Source: an uncultured Alphaproteobacteria bacterium (GTDB lineage Bacteria; Pseudomonadota; Alphaproteobacteria; Rhodobacterales; Rhodobacteraceae). Taken from it: a DNA stretch of 64,000 nucleotides. The notes under the pieces were generated by a model. That model saw only the letters and a list, made by a program, of their open reading frames with translations, was not told the DNA's origin and did not search any database. This document shows positions 56,188 to 64,000 of the stretch, in pieces. Position numbers and translations under genes: made by a program. The stretch is from assembly GCA_902586885.1 (NCBI GenBank), contig CACIJG010000003.1, forward strand, positions 56,758 to 120,757, in the 5' to 3' direction. The first letter of the stretch is position 1. Every line of letters begins with the position of its first letter.

Positions 56188-57579
56188 ATGAAAAAAGCTT
56201 TAGAGACCCAAAAAGAAACCTTTATAAGAAATGGCCCTCCAAATTATAAATTAAGGATTGATAGATTACGTCGTTGTGTTGCACTCATCAAAACTTATGA
56301 AACAAAAATCATTGATGCACTTAATCAAGATTTTCAAAATAGATCTATACATGAAATAAAAATTTCCGAAATCGATCAAAATATTAGGAATTTGTTATTT
56401 ACCATAAAGAACCTAAAGAGATGGATGCGTCCCCAAAAAAGAATGTCATCTCTAGGAACTGGCTTACTGGGAGCCAGGGCACTTATGACACCTACTCCCC
56501 TTGGATCGGTAGGAATTATCGCGCCTTGGAATTTCCCTGTAGCAATGGTATTTTATCCAGCGGCCTCAATTCTAGCAGCAGGTAATAGTATTATGGCTAA
56601 ACCCTCTGAAATAACTCCAAGTACTAGCTCGCTCATCAAGGAGGCGGTAGACAGGTATTTTGACGTTTCTGAATTTGCAGTTATCCTTGGAGGTCCAGAA
56701 ACTGGAAAAGAGTTTTCAAGTTTGCCACACGACCATCTTCTTTACACAGGAAGTGGTAAGGTAGCAAAGAAGGTATTAGAGGTTACATCAAAAAATTTGA
56801 CTCCTACTACGCTAGAGCTTGGTGGGAAAAGCCCTACTATTATATCTGACAATGCAAATCTGACTCTGGTAGCCAAAAGAGTTTTATTTTCCAAAACACT
56901 CAACGCAGGACAAATCTGCTTGTCCCCAGATTATATTTTTCTTAAAAAAGGGCTTGAAAACAAGTTTGTCTCAGAACTAAAAAAAACCTTCTCAAAATTT
57001 TATAATAATAATTCTAATGACTATACTTCTATGGTGAACGGAACCCATTATAACAGAATAATGTCTTACCTTGATGATGCTGTAAAAAAGGGTGCCACTG
57101 TAACAAGCCTAGGCGATTTAGACTCAAAGGAAAGAAATACAATATCAACAAAGTTGATTTTTGGTGTAAACGATACCATGGAAGTGATGAAAAATGAGAT
57201 TTTTGGACCTCTGCTTCCTATAATGCTCTACGAAAATCTATCTGAGGTTACAGACTACATTAACAAGCATGATCATCCTTTGGGTTTATATTTTTTTGGG
57301 AAAAATAAATCTCAACAAAATTATATAATCAATAATACTAGATCGGGTGGAGTTACTATTAATGATACGATGTTTCATTTACTTCAATCTCGACTTCCTT
57401 TTGGTGGTGTTGGTCATTCTGGGTATGGATATTATCATGGTTATGAAGGCTTTCTTAACTTTTCTAATCTTAGAGCAATCTACTATCAGACATACTCAGA
57501 TTCTATACTCTCATTAATAAGACCGCCTAGAGGTAAATTATTTAATCTACTTTCAAAGGTAATGAAAAGACTGGGTTGA
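56188..57579 (+). CDS. Aldehyde dehydrogenase, coniferyl-aldehyde dehydrogenase-like
   Basis: 'PLGSVGIIAPWNFPVAMVFYPAASILAAGNSIMAKPSEITP', 'LELGGKSPTIIS', 'NAGQICLSPDYIFL'. Confidence 0.9.
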   Translation: MKKALETQKETFIRNGPPNYKLRIDRLRRCVALIKTYETKIIDALNQDFQNRSIHEIKISEIDQNIRNLLFTIKNLKRWMRPQKRMSSLGTGLLGARALMTPTPLGSVGIIAPWNFPVAMVFYPAASILAAGNSIMAKPSEITPSTSSLIKEAVDRYFDVSEFAVILGGPETGKEFSSLPHDHLLYTGSGKVAKKVLEVTSKNLTPTTLELGGKSPTIISDNANLTLVAKRVLFSKTLNAGQICLSPDYIFLKKGLENKFVSELKKTFSKFYNNNSNDYTSMVNGTHYNRIMSYLDDAVKKGATVTSLGDLDSKERNTISTKLIFGVNDTMEVMKNEIFGPLLPIMLYENLSEVTDYINKHDHPLGLYFFGKNKSQQNYIINNTRSGGVTINDTMFHLLQSRLPFGGVGHSGYGYYHGYEGFLNFSNLRAIYYQTYSDSILSLIRPPRGKLFNLLSKVMKRLG

Positions 57580-57616
57580 AATTCTCAAATGCTTTTTCTA
57601 GAGAACTTAAATATGC

Positions 57617-58018
57617 TCAAGTTGATCTTTGAGCAATAACTTCTACCTCCACTAAAAATTCAGGCTTTGTGAACCCTGAAACAATTAATAATGTGGACGC
57701 TGGCTTTATGGGTATATCTGCAAAAAAGCTATCCCTAACTCCCATATATTCCGAAAAGTGATCTCTTTTTGTCAAAAATGCACTAACTCGGAGAACATGA
57801 GTCAAATCTAATTCTACATCTTTAAGTATTTCTTGAATATTTTCGAAACAAAGGTTCGTCTGTTCCAATAAAGATTTCGGAATTTTGCCATTTTTGTAAA
57901 TCCCCAATTGTCCAGACGTCACTAAAAGTCCAGATTTAGGATTAAAAATCCCGTGAGAATAATTTCCAAACGGATTATGTATTGTTTCAGGATTTATGGA
58001 ATGTCTTTCATCAGTCAA
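57617..58018 (-). CDS. RidA/YjgF family protein
   Basis: 'GNYSHGIFNPKSGLLVTSGQLG', 'NLCFENIQEILKDVELDLTHVLRVSAFLT', 'KPASTLLIVSGFTKPEFLVEVEVIA'. Confidence 0.9.
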   Translation of the reverse strand: MTDERHSINPETIHNPFGNYSHGIFNPKSGLLVTSGQLGIYKNGKIPKSLLEQTNLCFENIQEILKDVELDLTHVLRVSAFLTKRDHFSEYMGVRDSFFADIPIKPASTLLIVSGFTKPEFLVEVEVIAQRST

Positions 58019-58041
58019 TTATAAGATCTCCTGTTTACAAT

Positions 58042-58638
58042 TTAGTTTATTCTAGAAAAATATGTCTCTACTTTTTTAATAAACTTTTTCCTCTCATAAA
58101 GAGTTGAATGGTTCATATCGTAAAGTTGGAGCCATTTAAGCTTGCACCTTTTATTAAATAAAATTTTATATCCCTTGAAAAGCATACTTTTTGCAGGGTT
58201 TCCTATTAACCAAAGCCACCATTTAGGTGAGCCAGAGGTAGTAATAACACAAAACCTCTTAATGTTCCTCAATTTACCTACAGCAATTCGTTTTTTACCC
58301 GGAGGAATTTGGAAGGCTACATCTGGCAGCCATACTCTCTCCAGCCAGCCCTTTAATAAGGCAGGTGGCCCATACATCCAAGTGGGAAAAACAAAAATCA
58401 ACGCCTCCGCCCATTCCAGATCTTTAACGTGCTGTTTGACATTGTTAATTATTTGCTGAGTATCATTTAAATAAACATTCCACTCATTTGTACTCAAAAT
58501 AGGATTAAACTCCATCTTGTACAGATCTAAAGATCTTACTTTATGGCCTGATTTCTTGAGTGTACTACAAATAATGTTGTAAAGGGCAGCGCTAAAGCTG
58601 TTTTCACTCGGGTGACAAAAAACAACTAAAAACCGCAC
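58042..58638 (-). CDS. Flavodoxin-like NAD(P)H oxidoreductase (NQO/KefF-like)
   Basis: 'MRFLVVFCHPSENSFSAALYNII', 'WAEALIFVFPTWMYGPPALLKGWLERVW'. Confidence 0.88.
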   Translation of the reverse strand: MRFLVVFCHPSENSFSAALYNIICSTLKKSGHKVRSLDLYKMEFNPILSTNEWNVYLNDTQQIINNVKQHVKDLEWAEALIFVFPTWMYGPPALLKGWLERVWLPDVAFQIPPGKKRIAVGKLRNIKRFCVITTSGSPKWWLWLIGNPAKSMLFKGYKILFNKRCKLKWLQLYDMNHSTLYERKKFIKKVETYFSRIN

Positions 58639-58654
58639 TGCCCAGTATCATCTA

Positions 58655-59659
58655 CTATTTCAGTTTCGCTTTAATATCAAGCCCATGACCTTTATTTACA
58701 AACTGATCTGTAGCTACCTTACTAATATCAACTGAACCCTCTTCGATTATTCCTGAATCAATAGCCAGTTTGTGAAAAGCCTTTACGCGATTCATGTCCA
58801 TGGCACCAATACCTTTGGTCAATGCATCTCCAACATCTATAATTCCAAGCTTCTCAAACTGTTTCATTTCTTTATCAAGCTTCTCCTTAGTCATCTCTGG
58901 ATTGTCCTTCATGATTAATGCATAAGCTGCAGCCCGATCTCCATAAAGGAAATTGTACCAACCTTCTATGGAGGCGTTAATAAATCGTTGAACCAAATCA
59001 GGATTATTTTTTACCATTTCTGATCTGGCCTCAATTGTAGTCGAATAGGTTGTCCAACCTTGATCGGCTAATAAAAAGGTCTTAGGCTTAGCTCCTGCTG
59101 CTGCGGCATATATAGGTTCTGCTGTTCCGTATGCTTGCTGGACCATCTTCTTGTCTTTGAGGAATTGAGCTATATTATAACCATACGGCTTGACCTGCTC
59201 ATCCTTAAAACCATGAGCATTAACCATCCACTTCCAGTAGCTGAATTGGCCATCCTTTGAGACAAGAATAGTAGGTGCATTTGTTAAGTCACTAAAATTA
59301 GAATAGCTTCCTTCATGAATTAACATTGCCTGAGGATCCTTTTGAAAAAAGGCCGCTACTACTGTAGTCGGAATACCATTTCTAACGTTGTCAAAAGAAA
59401 GCAGTAAATTTCCTGTCATTAAAAAGTCCAGCTTTTTTGCAATAAGCATTGGTCTATTATTCATTTGAGGCCCCCCCATCGAGATCTCAACATCCAAACC
59501 ATGTTTTTCATAAGTTCCGTCAGCGATAGCTTGATAAAAACCACCGTGACCACCCTGAGCTAACCAATTAGTGCCGAATACTATCTTGTCGGCTGCTTGT
59601 ACTATCTGAAAACTAAATAGCGCAAATGCAGTAAATACTGATAAAATAAGCTTTTTCAC
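58655..59659 (-). CDS. ABC transporter substrate-binding protein, NMT1/THI5-like
   Basis: 'KIVFGTNWLAQGGHGGFYQAIADGTYEKHGLDVEISMGGPQMNNRPMLIAKKLDF', signal peptide. Confidence 0.9.
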   Translation of the reverse strand: MKKLILSVFTAFALFSFQIVQAADKIVFGTNWLAQGGHGGFYQAIADGTYEKHGLDVEISMGGPQMNNRPMLIAKKLDFLMTGNLLLSFDNVRNGIPTTVVAAFFQKDPQAMLIHEGSYSNFSDLTNAPTILVSKDGQFSYWKWMVNAHGFKDEQVKPYGYNIAQFLKDKKMVQQAYGTAEPIYAAAAGAKPKTFLLADQGWTTYSTTIEARSEMVKNNPDLVQRFINASIEGWYNFLYGDRAAAYALIMKDNPEMTKEKLDKEMKQFEKLGIIDVGDALTKGIGAMDMNRVKAFHKLAIDSGIIEEGSVDISKVATDQFVNKGHGLDIKAKLK

Positions 59660-59687
59660 AATTTCCTCCTTTTGTTATTATAAATTA

Positions 59688-61052
59688 TTATTCTTTTGCC
59701 ATATCCATAGTCCAACCCCTGGTCTTGCCAGGGTTCATTATACCATAAGGATCAGCTTTCTTTTTAAAATCTATTTGATTTGAGTCAATTTCTTTCATAC
59801 CTCCATCTTCTATAGTATAAACATGAGGATCATAAATTGTACAGCCATCGTTATTCTCAAGTTCTTCAATCAGCTCGTACATTGCAGCACGACCTTTGCT
59901 CTTTACCAAAGGTAAAGCAAATATTTGTATGTGTCCACCCATGCGCGCCATCTCGTGATGCCAATAAATTTCTTCCCCATAACGCTCCATTTGCTTTAGA
60001 ACTAGGGTTGGGTCAAAAGGTTGAGGGTATGCAACTTGCAAATATGTCCAGCTTTTATCTACCTTCAGAGCCTGAAGAGTGGTATGGTTCCATCCAAATT
60101 CATAAGCAGGTTGTAAGTTATTTGACCTCAGATCTTGTTCCTTAAATGCAAAAGATATCTCTCCACCTTTTGAATCAACAAAATCTTTGAATTTATCAAA
60201 TTGCTCAGGAGCAACCATCGCGAACACAGCATCACGATTAGCAGGAAACCGTTCTCCTAATTTACGATAAAATTGTGCAAATCTTCGCTCAACAACAGTA
60301 AGTAAGTAACAGTCAAAGGCTTTCTCTTGAGCAGCTTGGGCGAATTCTAATGCTTTGTCATAGCCATTAAAAAGGGCTGCACAGTGAATCCAATCTCGTG
60401 CCTTTGATAAAGCGAGCTCCATTTCAAGTACTATCCCATTAGTCCCATAAGCGTGCTGAACTTTTTGAATATCATCATTATGTAGCTCTATGATTTTTGG
60501 CTCTGGTTCAACTGTAAGAACTTTTAAATAGGTTATATTTCCTGGGTCCCTGAGCATTCCGTTTCTTAATGAACCACATCCTCCTGAACCCCCCGCCAAG
60601 AATCCCCCTATAGTTGCGGTCAATCTCGTAGACGGATACATCAAAAGCTCTAAACCTCTTTCTCGAGCAGCGTCATCTAGTCTAGAAATCCTGATACCTG
60701 CCTCAGTTCGTACAGAATTATTTTTGAATTCTACTATTTTATCAAGTTTGGTTGTGATCATTATCACTCCGCCCTCAAGAGGCACACATTGACCATAATT
60801 GCCTGTACCACCTCCACGAAGCGTAAGAGGTATTTTTTGTTTAGCTACAGCTGCCGAGATCTTTTCTACTTCTTTTTGATTAGACGGGAGAACCACAATA
60901 TCGCCAACTTTATCATCAAGAACCTCTGATAATAATGGGCTATACCAGTAATAATCTTTAGATCTAGAGGCGACAAATTCTTTTTCATCATAAAAACGTA
61001 CCCCTTCTATGTCACTCTTGAATTCATCCCAATTAATATTTCTTTTACCCAT
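59688..61052 (-). CDS. FAD-linked oxidase (FAD_binding_4 family)
   Basis: 'VGDIVVLPSNQKEVEKISAAVAKQKIPLTLRGGGTGNYGQCVPLEGGVIMITTKLDKIVE'; 'DPYGIMNPGKTRGW'. Confidence 0.9.
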   Translation of the reverse strand: MGKRNINWDEFKSDIEGVRFYDEKEFVASRSKDYYWYSPLLSEVLDDKVGDIVVLPSNQKEVEKISAAVAKQKIPLTLRGGGTGNYGQCVPLEGGVIMITTKLDKIVEFKNNSVRTEAGIRISRLDDAARERGLELLMYPSTRLTATIGGFLAGGSGGCGSLRNGMLRDPGNITYLKVLTVEPEPKIIELHNDDIQKVQHAYGTNGIVLEMELALSKARDWIHCAALFNGYDKALEFAQAAQEKAFDCYLLTVVERRFAQFYRKLGERFPANRDAVFAMVAPEQFDKFKDFVDSKGGEISFAFKEQDLRSNNLQPAYEFGWNHTTLQALKVDKSWTYLQVAYPQPFDPTLVLKQMERYGEEIYWHHEMARMGGHIQIFALPLVKSKGRAAMYELIEELENNDGCTIYDPHVYTIEDGGMKEIDSNQIDFKKKADPYGIMNPGKTRGWTMDMAKE

Positions 61053-61101
61053 TCTGAAAAAGTTCTCCCTTAAGTTTTTTTTGCAGTTAAAGTGTTATAT
61101 A

Positions 61102-62262
61102 TTATCCTACAATTTTTCCCTTATGCCAAATCTCAAAGTTATATCCCGACCTTGATAGGAGTTGATCAAAGGAGTTAACATTAAACCTCAAAAAACTGGC
61201 CTCTTCACCTTCCCTAATATTGTTATCCCCACCCATCCAAGTTGCTGGCAATGAGGTAATACTATCAAACCACGTGCGTTCATCAAGCTGCGCAGCTAAT
61301 ACTGCGGTACTAAAAGCTTCTATTAAATTATGATTTCCAAATGGATAGAAAGCGTCTTGGCAATTATCTGAAGCTATCATTACTGAAACACCTGCTTTAT
61401 GCGCTTCGATTAAAGGAGCCAAACCCCGATACTTTGGTGTTTTATCCACAATGTTGTCTTGTAACCAAAGGTTTGTTGTCGGGAGGCAAGTTAAACCAAC
61501 CTCCTGATCTGCTGCCATTTTCAACAAGGTTTCAACACGTGAATTATCTCTTATTGAAAGGGAGCAAGCATGACTACACAAAACTCTGCTCTTTAAATTG
61601 AACTTTTCAGTAAAATCAAGGATATAATCAAATCCGTTAGCTTCTTTATCCAATCCCTCGTCGACGTGAAAATCTAATTCTAGATCACTTCTTTTTGCCC
61701 TCTCAAATACCGGTTTTAGTTTTTTGCTTAATTCCTCATTGCGATAAATAAAGCCACCTAATATAGCATTATCAGCCTTAACAATTTTTGCTAATTCATC
61801 GATCCGTTCAGCCAAAAGGTCTATGGGACATAAAGATGCAATCTGGATTTCTATTCTACCTTTCCATTCATTCCTAATATCTTTTAAAACTTCCCAGGCT
61901 TTAGGAGTTTCAGGTTTTATCCAGTCTACATGAGTTCTGATATATCCAGTGCCATTGCTCCATGCGCTATTTACAGCTTCTGTTGCTCTATTATATATAT
62001 CATCCTGTGTCCAAAGCTCTTTGTCCCTATTCATTAATTCTATAGCGTCAAAAAGCGTTCCTGCTCTTTCCTTTATTCTTTTTGCTGTCCCAGTCTTATC
62101 TAAATGAACATGGATATCCGCAAATCTTGGACTTAAAATTCCCCCTGTCCTTTTTGACGAGGTACTAATAGTTTTAAATTTTCCATTCTTAATATGAATA
62201 TCCCAAAAGCCTTTTTTACCAGGAATAATAACGCCTTCAAATCTGTAATCCTTGTTTTTCAA
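61102..62262 (-). CDS. Amidohydrolase, cytosine deaminase-like
   Basis: 'LSPRFADIHVHLDKTGT', 'DLELDFHVDEG', 'RVLCSHACSLS', 'VSVMIASDNCQDAFYPFGNHNLIEAF'. Confidence 0.88.
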   Translation of the reverse strand: MKNKDYRFEGVIIPGKKGFWDIHIKNGKFKTISTSSKRTGGILSPRFADIHVHLDKTGTAKRIKERAGTLFDAIELMNRDKELWTQDDIYNRATEAVNSAWSNGTGYIRTHVDWIKPETPKAWEVLKDIRNEWKGRIEIQIASLCPIDLLAERIDELAKIVKADNAILGGFIYRNEELSKKLKPVFERAKRSDLELDFHVDEGLDKEANGFDYILDFTEKFNLKSRVLCSHACSLSIRDNSRVETLLKMAADQEVGLTCLPTTNLWLQDNIVDKTPKYRGLAPLIEAHKAGVSVMIASDNCQDAFYPFGNHNLIEAFSTAVLAAQLDERTWFDSITSLPATWMGGDNNIREGEEASFLRFNVNSFDQLLSRSGYNFEIWHKGKIVG

Positions 62263-62275
62263 AGACCTGAATCCA

Positions 62276-63109
62276 CTATTTTCCCCTCTTTATCTCACTC
62301 TCATGCCAGTGCCCAAGAACAAGATGTGAGAGAAGGCTAGTAATCAAGAATATAGATATACCCAAAATTGAAACAAGAAATAAAGCTGCGAACATTCTTG
62401 GAATTTCAAACCTAAAACTAGATTCTAATATTCTAGAAGCGAGACCAGTGTTCTGACCCGCTGCTCCTGCTACAAATTCCGCGACAACAGCACCTATTAA
62501 GGATAATCCTCCAGCTATTTTTAGGGCTGCCATAAAATATGGAAGCGCGGTAGGAAACAGCAAATACCTAAATTTTTGCCAGGGCGTTGCTCCATAAAGA
62601 GAAAATAGGTCCCTTAAATTATGGTCGGCACTTCTTAGCCCTATCGCTGTATTTGAAAGAATTGGGAAAAAGGCAACAATCCAAGCACAAATTAGTAATG
62701 CTGCAAACGTACTATTAACATAGATCAATATTAATGGAGCTATTGCGATAATCGGTGTAACTTGAAGTACAACAGCAAATGGAAATAAACTCATCTCTAT
62801 TGTACGAGAAAGTGCAAATAACATTCCTAAAAATACTCCACCAACAATGGCTAAAATTAATGAGAGAAAAGTTAGCTTGATTGTAAAAAGCATCGCTCTA
62901 AACAAAGAAGGTCCATCAGCCCACAATGTTGCTGAAATCTTTGAAGGAGCTGGGATTAAATAGTGCGGCACTTCATAGTATCTGACTAAAAATTCCCAAA
63001 TTAAGATAGCGAATGATATAGCAAAGATCGGCATTATCCACTTAAGAATATTAGTCCAAAATTCTTCGTTATCTAACTTTCCCATTTCATTTCTTATTGT
63101 TTTTGCCAT
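62276..63109 (-). CDS. ABC transporter permease, SsuC/TauC-like
   Basis: Multi-TM, 'LFSLYGATPWQKFRYLLFPTALPYFMAALKIAGGLSLIGAVVAEFVAGAAGQNTGL'. Confidence 0.92.
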   Translation of the reverse strand: MAKTIRNEMGKLDNEEFWTNILKWIMPIFAISFAILIWEFLVRYYEVPHYLIPAPSKISATLWADGPSLFRAMLFTIKLTFLSLILAIVGGVFLGMLFALSRTIEMSLFPFAVVLQVTPIIAIAPLILIYVNSTFAALLICAWIVAFFPILSNTAIGLRSADHNLRDLFSLYGATPWQKFRYLLFPTALPYFMAALKIAGGLSLIGAVVAEFVAGAAGQNTGLASRILESSFRFEIPRMFAALFLVSILGISIFLITSLLSHLVLGHWHESEIKRGK

Positions 63110-63134
63110 TGATTATTACACAAATTCTTTTAAC

Positions 63135-63920
63135 TTAAATTTTTTCAACTGTATTCATTAAGCGTTTGCTTACAAAACGACAATTTTTTGCGTACTCGGT
63201 GGTTGTTCTATATGAATCCGTTCTAGGATAATTACCCTTTAAAGATATATCAGCAGTCACTCGGCCAGGCCGAGGAGCCATTACTATAACTCTGTTAGAA
63301 AGATAAACGGACTCAAAAACACTATGCGTGACAAAAATAACCGTGAGGTCCGAACTGTCCCAAAAATTTAAAACATCATTATTTAATCTAAATCGAGTCA
63401 TTTCATCTAATGCAGCGAATGGCTCATCCATTAATAATAGCTTTGGTTTCATTATTAGTGCTCTAGCAATGGAAACACGCATTTTCATACCACCAGATAA
63501 TTCTCTAGGGTAAGCTTTTCGGAAATCTTTCAAACCCACCTGAGAGAGAATTTGATCTATATCTTGGCGGACTTTGTTCCTATTTTTTCCTTTCAAACGT
63601 AACGGTAAAAATACATTATCCTCAACAGTAGCCCAAGGCATTAGAGTTGGATCCTGAAAAACAAAACCTATATCCGGTGTATCTCCGTCTCGATTGAAAT
63701 TATCTTTTTTGATTTCTATATAACCTGATGAAGGTCTCAATAAGCCAGATATCATCCGGAGAACAGTGCTTTTCCCACATCCTGAAGGCCCAAGGAAACT
63801 AACAAACTCACCTCTAAAAACATTAATATTCATTCCTTTCAAAGCTACTGTTCCATTTTCAAATGTTTTATTAACTTCTCTAAGCTCAATTATTGGTTCA
63901 GTTTCTGACATACAAGACAC
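63135..63920 (-). CDS. ABC transporter ATPase, SsuB/TauB-like
   Basis: 'FLGPSGCGKSTVLRMISGLLRPSSG', 'FQDPTLMPWATVEDNVFLPLRL', 'LSGGMKMRVSIARALIMKPKLLLMDEPFAALDEMTR'. Confidence 0.94.
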   Translation of the reverse strand: MSCMSETEPIIELREVNKTFENGTVALKGMNINVFRGEFVSFLGPSGCGKSTVLRMISGLLRPSSGYIEIKKDNFNRDGDTPDIGFVFQDPTLMPWATVEDNVFLPLRLKGKNRNKVRQDIDQILSQVGLKDFRKAYPRELSGGMKMRVSIARALIMKPKLLLMDEPFAALDEMTRFRLNNDVLNFWDSSDLTVIFVTHSVFESVYLSNRVIVMAPRPGRVTADISLKGNYPRTDSYRTTTEYAKNCRFVSKRLMNTVEKI

Positions 63921-64000
63921 CCTTAAAGTTAATAAGCCGTCTTATCTGAAATTAATGATGACGGCAAAGATTCTATTTCTTTGATAACTTTCAGAACCTT

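Overview
AT-rich bacterial chromosomal window, alphaproteobacterial-like by gene content (inference). Two compartments are visible. (1) About 1-11.66 kb is an accessory island with two divergent blocks. The minus-strand block (4842->404) has small ORFs, an HTH protein, an HNH + SF2 helicase split in two by a TAATG stop/start overlap, and a DUF2130-type nuclease-like coiled-coil protein. The plus-strand block (5071->11543) is a tightly packed operon: an RtcR-like CARF domain fused to a degenerate sigma54-type AAA+ and Fis HTH; a 924-aa SMC/ABC-like ATPase with a DUF3696-type tail; an unknown 358-aa protein with a C-terminal HDR motif; a PD-(D/E)XK-like nuclease; and a small acidic protein. This operon is my best candidate for an undescribed RNA/nucleotide-signal-gated defense or stress system. 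(2) About 11.7-64 kb is mostly catabolic and housekeeping: several small-molecule degradation clusters, a complete Liv-type ABC transporter, an NMT1/SsuABC-like transporter with an amidohydrolase, tandem acyl-CoA synthetases, TypA/BipA and others. It also holds an unusual pair of Fe-S-linked class III adenylate cyclases: one fuses two CDGSH motifs, a 2Fe-2S ferredoxin, a cyclase and a Rieske domain; the other fuses TM helices, a ferredoxin and a cyclase. They flank a secreted protein with an internal duplication. I saw no rRNA, complete tRNA, CRISPR array, integrase or transposase. All family calls are by eye from motifs, with no database search.
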